DNA from: Nautilus pompilius
Taxonomy: Eukaryota; Mollusca; Cephalopoda; Nautilida; Nautilidae
Assembly (NCBI GenBank): GCA_018389105.1
Contig: JACATO010002215.1
Span: forward strand, 248,001 to 312,000
Length of the DNA stretch: 64,000 bases
Direction of reading: 5' to 3'
In this document: positions 39,001-45,410 of the stretch, in pieces
Position numbering within the stretch: the stretch's first letter is position 1
Layout of the letters: each line of letters opens with the position of its first letter
The notes under the pieces: generated by a model
Told to the model about the DNA's origin: nothing
Seen by the model: the letters and a program-made list of their open reading frames with translations, nothing else
The model's database searches: none
Made by a program: the position numbers and the translations under genes

Positions 39001-42000
39001 TAACCACCCCCCTACACTCACCTTGCACAGAAGGCAGCCTAATCTACAAACAATGGGTATTTAAGGAGAGAAACGAGCGGGAACTTCTTTCAGCAATATC
39101 TTGTTATTACACGTAATTGATTACGGCCACATTTTTTTTAAAAAAAAAAGTGCATAAATATTATTTTTAAAATGTATTTAGCAAATTTTATTAAAATATC
39201 AGTAATTAGGATAAGCCAGTTAATGGAACCAATTGTTTAAACATCGTTTTTCCCGGAGATATTTCCAGGGACTCTACTCAGAAGAATTATCGTACCGAGT
39301 GGAGGAATCAAATTATTCTGACAAGAAAGTAGGATTAGCGTTGATGAGAAGGCGACATATGCCGGGAACAGACAGAGTTATTAGCCAACTAAGTGAATTC
39401 ACGGTTATCGGCCTTTTTAAGCGCTCTCTATTTTCAACGAAAACGCTTTCTCGTCAAAATTAATAGTTTACGTGTCCCGATACTTGGTGCATTGGATTTT
39501 GGTATCGGGACATGTAAACTATTAATTTTGACGTTGTTCTCACTTCAAGCTTTCTGCATAATTACAGACCCGGCAGAGCTATTTCCATAAATAGTAGATT
39601 TAGTTCATACCGAAATCGTGGCGTTAGTGTGTTCGTCCGGTATCGTTTCCCAAAGCATATACTTTGCTTTTCTATAAATGCTAAAGGATCTCATTACTGA
39701 TGACCGCGATCGCTTTGTATGGCAGATGAACATGGCTCTTAAAACGAAATTCTACAGCTATCCATTATTGTCCTTCATCAAGCTAGTTATTCACAAAGGA
39801 AAACTGCGGAGAAAGTTGGACTTTCAGCGAGTGGTGCGAGCAGCTATTAATAGAATGAGGTCAAATGACTCATTCGTGAACTTAAAGGGCCAAGGGAGAA
39901 GAAAATTGACAACGGGGGGGGGAGAGATCCGTTTCTGATTGGAAAGTCCAAAGTTTCTTGACAGGTAGCCAATTAACTGATGGCCACAATTGCTCTGCAA
40001 CAGTCAGCATCTTAACCTGTACCACTAAGAGATAGTCGAGAAGTTGAATTGACGCTCGAGTCAGAAAGCCCTTGCGTAGAGATTGTAAGAAGAAATAGCG
40101 AATTGAGTGGGCTAAACAGCATCAGAACTACACCTCGAAATAATGGTGTAATGTACTGCGCTTGGATGAGAAGATATTTGGTTTCAACGAAGGAATTATG
40201 CTAGAAAGGCCAGAGAAAAGTGTGAGGAGGGCCGCGTTTGCCCTACAATTAAGCTTGGTAGTGGTGGCAACTGTAAAAGTCTGGCGTTGCTCTGGTTATT
40301 TCGCTTTTGACTTGATAAAAATTCATTGGATTCTCACAAAATGGAGATGTTTTAATATTCTACAGCGCCATGCAATTCCACCATAGAATTGTTTGGTCTA
40401 TACTGTGCAAAGTCACACAGATCAATAAGCAATGCCTAGCTGGAAAAGAATGATTTCTTTTTAGTTTAGCCTCTTCATTCTGCAAAAACCGAAACCCTAT
40501 TAAGCTTGCATGGGATGAAGTAGATTGAATAATCAAGAGAAAAGTGTCCGGTCATCGTCAATGAGCTATGGAACTACTAAAGTGGAACGGAGGCTACTTA
40601 CAAGGCAATGTTTTGAAAGGTTACTGAACAGGTTGTTCAGTATACGTGCAGAAGTTATTCACGTGAAATGTCGCTGAAAACTCGAAGTGATAACTACCTT
40701 ACAATTAATGATTGATACGTTCTGATAATTTTTTTTTCTTGTATGTTTGCTTTTGTTGGAATAATACATTTTCATTAACAGTAAAGCGTTGAAAGGGGCA
40801 GATAACTGTTTTCGCGATGTCAGCTTAATTCTGAACGCTACTGAGAGGGCGCGCGCGTGTGTGTGCTAGTCCCCTCCTGTTTGTTTTGAACTGCAATTAT
40901 AAAGAATTATCTTTATATTATTTCTATGTGATTATATATAGCTGCAGCTCTTGCGAAAGATAATATATCTCAAATGTACGTTTTGCGTATCATATAAAGA
41001 TCTGTCCACTTTTAGTTTGTTTCTACATCACCTTAACACACCAACCACTGTCTCTTTATAGTAATCGGTGAGAGTCGGCACCCGTCACGGCTAAAGTATC
41101 CCCTCGAAAGGCAATCGCGTTGTTATTTTCTGAACATAGGAACGGCCTTGTCATACGTGAATCTTTGATGTTCGGGCTGTGGGTCTACAACCTGCGGTAT
41201 CGTGCGAGTTGGCCAACGCAAGGTTTCCAGTCAAGGGATCTTAAAAAACCAGTCTTCGTAATCATCCGACAGTTAAATACTGTGATGTCGCGCACTCCCG
41301 TTTGTGTGTTCCTCGCCGATTACCGTAGAGAGCCAACACACCGTCTTTGACATGGAATCTAACGGCCGTTTACTGCTACTCTTCTACACAAAAAAAAGAA
41401 ACTTTTATCCTCTTTTCTTTCTTAGTTCTTATGCTACTCGGAAATCATTATTCTTGTTCCTCGCTCCGGCTGTTCTACCCGCAACAATACTAAAACAAAT
41501 CTACTCAGATCTCGTGTTAATTACGGGGGAAAAGTTAGCAGCGAGAAACCGTCATTAATTGTATTGCTTTCCTGTCGTTCGTTATAAGGGGAGTCGATCT
41601 GCCCAGGAAACCAATTAACGTTGAATATATTAAAAAAAATTTTTTTTTTTTAAATGACAGATATAACGGCTCCAAAAATCCTACTTTAACGGAAATTATT
41701 TTATATAAAAACCAAACGGTCCCTTTTCTCCTTAAACCAGTAAACCAGCTCTTCTGTCGAGTGGATGCCCACACAACGTTATCACCGTTATAGCGCATGC
41801 ACATTCGATTAATTAAAACTGTATTTTTGTAGTTACTGACATCAGGGACCCAAAGACCAATCTACACATGATCGGTAGACAACCCTGAATATTAAATAAA
41901 TAATAAATGTGATGTAAATGCCCCATCAAAGTGGTAAGTATTAGGTCATTACAAAAGTTTTGTCGGTTTTCATATTATGTTAATTTGGGGTTCATTTTCT

Positions 42001-43900
42001 GCATCCTTGTGAAGGTGTATATAAATAAGTTATATATCGTTTTGTAGCCTGTGCTTTGGCATACAAAACCTACCTTTTTTAAAAATCATAAAACGGATAT
42101 TTGTTTCAGGGTTCTGAGTGAAGCACGGATAGAAAGGTTTTTCGTGCCATTTTGCTTCACGAGTTCAAACCAGGCCACAAAGCGAGCGAGGCAACTCGTA
42201 ACATTAACCAAACATTGGGCGAGGACACAGCAAATGAGCGCACGGTACCACGATGGTTTACAAAGTTTCGATCAAGAGATGTGGGCCTCGAAGATAAGGA
42301 ACGTAGCGGACGTCCTTTCTCAGTTGAAGCCGGTCCAAAAAAAACAATGCGGGAAATTGCTGGAGAGCTTGACGTAAGCACTGTAATTGTTTCCCGGCAT
42401 CTTGATGCAATCGACCAGGTGAGAAGACCTGACAGGTAGGTGCCTCACGAGTTGAATGAACAACAATGGAGATCTGCTCTTCGCTTGTCATAAGAAACAA
42501 AAACGACCCATTTCTTGACCGAATCATTGCGTGATGAAAACTGGATCCTTTACAACATTTGCAAATGATCAGCACAATGGCTTTAGAGAGAGAAGGTGCC
42601 TACCCACATTCCAAAACCCAGCCTCCACCCAAAGAAAGTCATGGTCACTGTGTGGTGGACTGCAACTGGTGTCATCCACTATAACATCTTGCAATCTGGC
42701 GAAACCATCACAGCTGAAAGGTCCTGTCGTGAATTAAACGTTCATCAGAAACTCCCCCAACGACAGCCGGCATTGGTGAATCAAAGAGGCCCAATCCTGC
42801 TCCACGACAGTGCTCGCCCTCTTGTTTCAAAAGCGACTCTCCAGAAACTGAACAGGTTGGGGTACCAAGTTCTCCCTCACTCATGTCTATTCACCAGACC
42901 CTTCTTCCACAGACTACCTACCACCTATTCAAACACCTCGACAGTTTACTCCCTATTAAATCCTTCTCCAACCAAGCAGCCATTGAAACTGCCTTTCAAC
43001 AGTCTATCGACTCCAGAAATCCATTTTTGTTTTCAAAATGGTATAAATGCGCTTGTAACTCGTTGGCAGAAGTGCACCGGTTGTGACGGAACTTACTCTG
43101 ATTAATAAACTTCACGTTCGGCAGCGATATGAAGTCTCGTTGCTGCGGTAAAAAAAAAAAAAAAAACAAACGACAAAACTTTTGTAACAACGTAAAAGTC
43201 GACCCTTTATTCCACCTTCTCTGGGCGTGGCTTATCGGCTTTTTATTCTAGTCCTTAGAGGTGAAATAAAGGTCCAGCGTTACTGATGTTTGGAAAAAAA
43301 GTAGGGGACAACTTAGTGGCGGTTAACAGATGCCTTAATTTCCCTTGGACGAAGTGCCCCTGACTTCAATGTAAGGTATAAAACTGAAACCCTTTTTTTT
43401 TAAAAAAAAAAACAAAAAAAAAAACGGAGGTTTGTTTACGTTTAACTCATAGAGATCAGTGGACCCCTAGATGTCGGACTATCCGGTAATAAATATTGGG
43501 GCTCTTTCCCCACACCCCGTCATGCGTCACGCTTTTGTTTTCTTTTGCTAGCACCATCGGCCTCACCCCGGAACCGGGCGCCGTCTGGAAACTGCAGTCC
43601 GTGTACCAGCCCCTCGTCAGGGAACCGCCGAAAATGATAAAATGCAAAACGGAGCCGTCGACCCCGGAGAAGGAAAACCCAGAACCCGAAGGTCGCGACA
43701 AAGCTGAAGTGACGCCGCCATCTTCGGCGCCGGAATGGAGGAAGAACCCGCCAGTGGACAAGCAAGCTTTCCGCCGGTCTCCGAGTTACACCACCGCCAT
43801 GGCGGTGTCCGACGACCCGAAGCAAACCGGGAAGACACGGTACCACAACGGGAACTACTACGTCGAAGTGGACAACATGGAGATAGAGAGCGTGCTTTAG
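1847..43900 (+). CDS. GRIN2: NMDA-type ionotropic glutamate receptor subunit, GluN2 class (3' half, 9 exons)
   Basis: Joined exons 1847-1985, 8051-8240, 20206-20331, 27719-27939, 28457-28617, 36259-36440, 36591-36826, 37621-37784 and 43552-43900 give about 589 codons in one frame, each junction GT-AG with matching phases. Seen in order: S1 with [11 protein letters not shown] and [13 protein letters not shown]1 with [10 protein letters not shown]; the pore loop [13 protein letters not shown]3 with the diagnostic [10 protein letters not shown]2 with [13 protein letters not shown] and DAFIYD; M4 from about [14 protein letters not shown]; a tail of about 195 residues ending IESVL. In this family GluN2 subunits bind glutamate and pair with GluN1 to form Ca2+-permeable postsynaptic channels. 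The Tyr-Asp pair in DAFIYD is the GluN2 type (GluN1 has Trp). The tail is far shorter than the 600-plus residues of vertebrate GluN2A/B. Start codon, signal peptide and amino-terminal domain lie upstream of the window. Pore N-site and two S1 contacts are unusual (see findings). Confidence 0.95.
4813..5225 (+). repeat. (GA)n tract grading into a GA satellite with interspersed GGACAT(T/G)GG words, ending in (GGAT)n
   Basis: It begins with about 70 bases of pure GA, then GA blocks interrupted about seven times by GGACATGGG or GACATTGGG-type words (near 4931, 4973, 5000, 5037, 5081, 5134, 5159). It ends in GGAT repeats at about 5201-5222. Because the repeats lack stop codons, all frames look open; these are not genes. 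Confidence 0.9.
6135..6374 (+). repeat. 30-bp minisatellite, 8 exact-length copies
   Basis: Eight head-to-tail 30-base units, each with GTGAGGCTAATGCTCGCCTC followed by AGCAGCCACA or AGCAGCCATA. Each unit carries the inverted pair GAGGC/GCCTC. A C/T variant marks copies 2 and 5, giving a 90-base higher-order period. The unit length is divisible by three, so several frames look open across the array; it is not evidence of a protein. Confidence 0.97.
8051..8240 (+). CDS. GRIN2: GRIN2 exon B: end of S1 up to M1
   Basis: Acceptor CAG at 8048-8050, donor GTAAGT at 8241. 63 codons plus one base. It encodes [10 protein letters not shown], then [20 protein letters not shown], then SLPFLETGI and a VSPTAFL end. 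The Arg of TPER aligns with the carboxylate-binding arginine of all glutamate receptors. The Thr two residues after the conserved Ser in GluN2 (S-L-T) is Lys here (S-T-K). SLPFLETGI and VSPTAFL match the GluN2 SVPFVETGI and VSPSAFL region closely. Confidence 0.95.
8961..9040 (+). repeat. Possible tRNA-derived SINE head
   Basis: A TGGCCCAGGGG word (near 8970) resembles an RNA polymerase III A box, and GGGTTCAAGCG (near 9027) resembles a B box, about 57 bases apart. No target-site duplication was identified, and the extent downstream is unknown. Confidence 0.35.
11608..12524 (+). repeat. CRE-motif satellite: GATGACGTCAGTACACACAGAGAGA-type units
   Basis: About 28 to 30 irregular units of roughly 26 to 38 bases, each built of GATGACGTCAGTAC, then (CA)n, then (GA)n, sometimes with a GACATAGA word. 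By hand count about 17 units hold the perfect octamer TGACGTCA, the palindromic cAMP-response element; the others are TGACGTTA or TAACGTCA variants. Length variation comes mostly from the CA and GA parts. It ends in a pure GA run. Confidence 0.95.
15262..16765 (+). mobile_element. Tc1-family DNA transposon, both ends present, transposase disabled
   Basis: A 1.5 kb element flanked by TA (15260-15261 and 16766-16767). The ends are inverted repeats of about 190 bases (15262-15452 and 16570-16765). Each carries two copies of a TATCTCAAA/TGCATCTCAAA-type word followed by ATTAGAATAT, one at the tip and one internal, the IR/DR arrangement known in many Tc1 elements. The outer 36-base match has only one short mismatch block. 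It is inserted in sense in GRIN2 intron B-C. The first base of the left end is T where the right end implies C. Confidence 0.95.
15538..16495 (+). pseudogene. Tc1 transposase, frameshifted and internally deleted
   Basis: A Tc1 transposase cuts and pastes its element using a DD34E active site. Here the ATG at 15538 starts a good DNA-binding half ([20 protein letters not shown], then GREKCGRKR). A two-base insertion near 15835 and a one-base loss near 15905 move the frame twice. The first Asp lies in LFSDESKF (codon at 15980). Near 16010 a block of the catalytic core is missing, which restores the third frame. The second Asp is in FQQDLAPAH (16203). The third acidic residue is Asp in [12 protein letters not shown] (16308), 34 residues later, where the family has Glu. 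It ends ...AKGAQTKY with TGA at 16494-16496. It cannot encode active transposase as it stands. The rest of the protein is strikingly well preserved. Confidence 0.93.
17557..17870 (+). repeat. 54-bp minisatellite with CACGTG in each unit, about 5.8 copies
   Basis: Units start at 17557, 17611, 17666, 17720, 17774 and 17828 (period 54, one unit 55). Each contains GACACGTGCTTCACGCTCC or a close variant, with the E-box palindrome CACGTG, then GACGGAACGACTGA. The copies differ at only a few positions, so the array is young. The period is a multiple of three, which explains the open frames on both strands. Confidence 0.95.
20206..20331 (+). CDS. GRIN2: GRIN2 exon C: first membrane segment M1
   Basis: Bases AG at 20206-20207 complete the GAG codon begun in exon B, giving [10 protein letters not shown], which matches the vertebrate FLEPFSASVW junction. 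The M1 helix runs from about [10 protein letters not shown] to [10 protein letters not shown] (vertebrate VFEYFSPVG). Donor GTAACT at 20332. A second AG lies 22 bases upstream at 20182-20183, but using it shifts the frame into a stop within ten codons, so 20206 is preferred. Confidence 0.92.
20332..27718 (+). other. GRIN2 intron C-D
   Basis: A 7.4 kb phase 1 intron. I see only simple sequence: (AATA)n near 21378, (TTTG)n near 22769-22790, (CT)n near 26918-26934, C-run near 27019, and several A- or T-runs. No recognisable transposon or gene. Confidence 0.7.
27719..27939 (+). CDS. GRIN2: GRIN2 exon D: pore loop M2, M3 and start of S2
   Basis: Acceptor AG at 27717-27718; the first two bases complete a GAA codon with exon C. 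Donor GTATTT at 27940. 73 full codons. The re-entrant pore loop reads [16 protein letters not shown] against vertebrate GluN2 WGLVFNNSVPVQNPKG, so both pore asparagines are replaced, by Gly and Ala. M3 contains [13 protein letters not shown], the gate motif shared by all ionotropic glutamate receptors. An alternative AG at 27689 would put TGA immediately in frame, so it was not used. Confidence 0.95.
27940..28456 (+). other. GRIN2 intron D-E
   Basis: A 517-base phase 0 intron. Open frames that continue from exon D stop at 28003-28005 and do not resemble the receptor. Nothing else recognised. Confidence 0.85.
28457..28617 (+). CDS. GRIN2: GRIN2 exon E: lobe S2, first part
   Basis: Acceptor AG at 28455-28456, donor GTAAGC at 28618; 53 codons plus two bases. 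[14 protein letters not shown] matches vertebrate GluN2 SPPFRFGTVPNGST, and the Ser-Thr pair is the S2 glutamate contact. It continues with [10 protein letters not shown] and EGVESLKK, the family's helix that precedes the DAFIYD motif of the next exon. Confidence 0.94.
30435..32190 (+). pseudogene. Decayed hAT-family transposase (ZMYM1-like / DUF4371 type)
   Basis: Fragments in changing frames line up in the order expected of the ZMYM1-like hAT transposases common in animals. They are: a basic start ([12 protein letters not shown]), [16 protein letters not shown] near 30905, a stretch corresponding to [18 protein letters not shown] near 31095, [20 protein letters not shown] at 31293-31352, [12 protein letters not shown] near 31453, and a C-terminal piece with [11 protein letters not shown] near 32120. 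Multiple stops and frameshifts interrupt it, and the region between the basic start and the DUF4371 part looks shortened. I could not find terminal inverted repeats or the 8-base target duplication, so the edges are approximate. It is in sense orientation inside a GRIN2 intron. Confidence 0.85.
32949..33090 (+). repeat. (GA)n run bounded by two CRE-satellite units
   Basis: TTGACGTCAGTACAGAGAG near 32966 and GATGACGTCAGTACAGAGAG near 33061 bracket about 85 bases of GA. Both have the TGACGTCAGTAC word of the array at 11608-12524, so this is a dispersed relative of that satellite. Confidence 0.9.
34732..35029 (-). mobile_element. tRNA-derived SINE with 12-bp target-site duplication
   Basis: Identical 12-base direct repeats, ATAGGAGAAATT, flank the element at 34720-34731 and 35030-35041. 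Read on the minus strand, the head has an A-box-like TGGCGAGTGTGTTGG (35018-35004) and a perfect T-arm/B-box word GGGTTCGATTCCC (34983-34971), followed by TTGAGCAAGGTGCTTTAC and a unique body. Length is 298 bases. Pol III-type boxes plus the duplication make retroposition the best explanation. Confidence 0.88.
36259..36440 (+). CDS. GRIN2: GRIN2 exon F: lobe S2 with the Tyr-Asp glutamate contacts
   Basis: Acceptor AG at 36257-36258, donor GTAGGT at 36441; 60 full codons between split codons. [14 protein letters not shown] matches GluN2 LDAFIYDAAVLNY. The Asp binds the ligand amino group, and the Tyr before it is typical of glutamate-binding GluN2, where GluN1 has Trp. The C-K-L-x-T-x-G and T-GYG-V-A segments are also family-conserved. 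Confidence 0.95.
36591..36826 (+). CDS. GRIN2: GRIN2 exon G: end of S2, M4 and start of cytoplasmic tail
   Basis: Acceptor CAG at 36588-36590 after a T/C tract, donor GTGAGT at 36827. [15 protein letters not shown] matches vertebrate GEMEELEALWLTGIC. M4 spans about [14 protein letters not shown] to [12 protein letters not shown] and is followed by a basic, Cys-rich stretch (KFGRKS, CGCC). The frame stays open through the donor to TGA at 36983-36985, so retaining this intron would give a truncated tail. The intron before this exon is only 150 bases. Confidence 0.94.
36827..37620 (+). other. GRIN2 intron G-H
   Basis: A 794-base phase 0 intron. The exon G frame continues open to 36985. Contains an 18-base T-run near 37107. 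No repeat or gene recognised. Confidence 0.85.
37621..37784 (+). CDS. GRIN2: GRIN2 exon H: cytoplasmic tail, helical segment
   Basis: Acceptor TAG at 37618-37620, donor GTGAGT at 37785; 54 codons plus two bases, open and in phase with both neighbours. It encodes a charged sequence ([20 protein letters not shown], then [19 protein letters not shown]) whose leucines and isoleucines are spaced like an amphipathic or coiled-coil helix. I see no match to vertebrate GluN2 tails, which diverge fast. Assignment rests on phase, splice sites and position. Confidence 0.82.
39452..39533. repeat. Near-perfect 82-nt inverted repeat (32-bp stem, 18-nt loop)
   Basis: Arms 39452-39483 and 39502-39533 are reverse complements over 32 bases with a single mismatch (GTG against GTA in the TTTACGTG/CATGTAAA part). 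Possible identities: foldback or MITE end, a fresh local inversion-duplication, or a miRNA/siRNA-type precursor. Nothing in the flanks settles it. Confidence 0.93.
39678..40690 (+). pseudogene. Highly degenerate Tc1/mariner-superfamily transposase relic
   Basis: The segment at about 39825-39915 reads [20 protein letters not shown] then QGRRKL, matching the helix-turn-helix and GRPRKL region of Tc1-like proteins. Around 40105-40390, pieces corresponding to [13 protein letters not shown], a [13 protein letters not shown] core, [17 protein letters not shown] (family V-M-V-W-G-C-F-S) and ILQRHAIPP follow in the right order. Frameshifts and stops are many. It is a different, older Tc1 lineage from the element at 15262. 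No terminal repeats were located. Confidence 0.75.
41944..43192 (+). mobile_element. mariner-family DNA transposon, both ends present, inactive
   Basis: A 1.25 kb element with TA on both sides (41942-41943 and 43193-43194). The inverted ends share TTACAAAAGTTTTGTCG; the outer bases are GGTCA on the left and CGTTG (reverse complement) on the right. It contains a broken mariner transposase and an A-run near the right end. It is inserted in sense in GRIN2 intron H-I. Confidence 0.93.
42110..43105 (+). pseudogene. mariner transposase, multiply broken
   Basis: Mariner transposases are about 345 residues with a D,D34D triad. Here the DNA-binding half ([56 protein letters not shown]) lies at 42155-42430. 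A stop and shifts follow, with the first Asp in LRDENWILY (codon at 42532). The catalytic part resumes at about 42630 ([40 protein letters not shown], second Asp codon at 42806). The frame then shifts again before the third motif, which reads [12 protein letters not shown], so the SPTDYHLF aspartate is lost. It ends near [18 protein letters not shown]. Confidence 0.92.
43552..43900 (+). CDS. GRIN2: GRIN2 exon I: terminal coding exon, PDZ-type C-terminus
   Basis: Acceptor TAG at 43549-43551. One base completes a Thr codon with exon H, then 115 codons and the TAG stop at 43898-43900. The first part ([17 protein letters not shown]) is followed by a Pro/Glu/Ser/Thr-rich segment ([14 protein letters not shown]) resembling a PEST region, then a conserved-looking end, [19 protein letters not shown]. 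The last residues S-V-L fit a class I PDZ ligand (S/T-x-hydrophobic), as does the vertebrate GluN2 end ESDV. Confidence 0.85.
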
Positions 43901-45410
43901 TGACGACTCCCTCGTTTCGTTCTCCCCCCGGGGGTGGGTGGGTCACAAGACGTTTCTGTTGACGAACAAAGACACGGGGGAACAACCCACACTCACTCAC
44001 TCACCGGAATGCTCAAGGAACCGTAAGATTTAACAAATGGATACAATCGTTTTGGATAAAAAAAAAAAAAAGAAATTTGATTTTCATCAGAACTCTATAT
44101 CATCCTCGTAACAATGTTTGTGCTGGTGAGGGAAATCACATATATTAGATGTATCTTCATAGATATATCCGTATATATCTGACGTCCATTTAGTTCCGTG
44201 CCTGACCGTACAATGCGCCTCATTATTGATCATTCAAAAATACAGGATAATTATAATAACAATGTTGTTTCGATTTTTTTTTTTTTTTTTGGTAAACGAA
44301 AGACGGTTTTCTTATCAGAACATTAATTACGCTTTTCGAAACGTGTTTTCTGATGACCTAGCGATCATGGGAATACAAGCGGATAGTTTTACGGACCCGA
44401 CGTTTCGATTCCCCCCACCCACCCCCCTCTCAGGATCTAAAGGGATTCGTAACCTCATCGCTGTAAACGTCGCACGTTAGCCGGGTCACTCCGACCCATA
44501 CTGCTGCTCGTGATGAATAATTATAACTGCTGTTCTTTGCGCGTACGAAAACAATCGGATTCCAGGCCGTTTGACGTCAGCTTTAAACCTGGTTTGGGAG
44601 TAAAGCAGAAAGTATTTCTGGGATCTTTAAGACTGGCGGCTGTAGTAAAAAATAAGATCGGAAAGGTTGGTCCGGCGACGAACGGTTTTATGTACGACCG
44701 GCTTGCCCGAGCATGTCATGTCTGCCCCACCACGCCACCTACCGTTTACATTTAAAAAGAAAAAAAAAAAAAAATTTAAGGTTAGTGAGAAAACCAAAAA
44801 AGGGGGAATAAGGTGTAAAAATATAATTACGACCAGCAGGATGGTGGTGGGGCAATGGTTAAGTATAGCGTCACGCCAGCCTAAAGTATGGCGGTCAGCT
44901 CAAAGCTTAGAATTTTTCCAGACGTAGAAATGGTTACCCTTTTTTTAAAAAAACAACAACAACAAAAAAAAAAACAAGCGTCCGGTCTACTTTCACTTTA
45001 GAGTCCCCAGCTAGATCCTTCGTTACAAGAACCAGATGTAACAAACGTGGTTAATAGTATTAATTGATAGAATCGTATTGATGGCGTATTTTTTTTTTGT
45101 TTGTTTGTTTTCGCGTTACTGGTCGGATACGCGAAACCATAAGCATCCACCCTGCCCTCCTTGTAACTTACCTGACACCAGGTTTATTTCGTTCGGATGT
45201 TTCCTGGACAGGTTTGATATAATTTGTTAACCTCTGGCACGTAAAGGTATAGTTATCAATGAGCGAGCGCTAAATGACTTCCAGAAGTCTGTCTCCCTTT
45301 ATCCATACGAGGTAGTGACGGATGTTCCAATGGTTAAGCAAAATTCATGTTTTCATTTTACAGAAGTAAACCTGCGACATTATTAAACGTGACGAATATT
45401 TGAATAAAAC
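43901..45410 (+). other. Probable GRIN2 3' untranslated region
   Basis: No further open exon follows the stop. The first canonical poly(A) signals I can find on the plus strand are ATTAAA at 45382 and AATAAA at 45403, about 1.5 kb after the stop. The stretch holds T-runs, A-runs and a C-rich tract but no repeat I recognise. The true 3' end is inferred only. Confidence 0.45.

Larger units (their letters stand above)
37785..43551 (+). other. GRIN2 intron H-I
   Basis: A 5.8 kb phase 2 intron. It holds a (CA)n tract (38074-38096), the hairpin at 39452-39533, a degenerate Tc1-like relic (39678-40690), a GCGCGCGTGTGTG tract near 40851, and the mariner relic (41944-43192). The stretches 38.1-39.4 and 40.7-41.9 kb show no further features. 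Confidence 0.8.

Noticed and set aside
43456-44000. Long minus-strand frames opposite exon I (43456-43761, 43520-43846, 43617-44000)
   Set aside because: They are GC-rich shadows of the plus-strand terminal exon, which fits by phase and ends in a PDZ-type motif.
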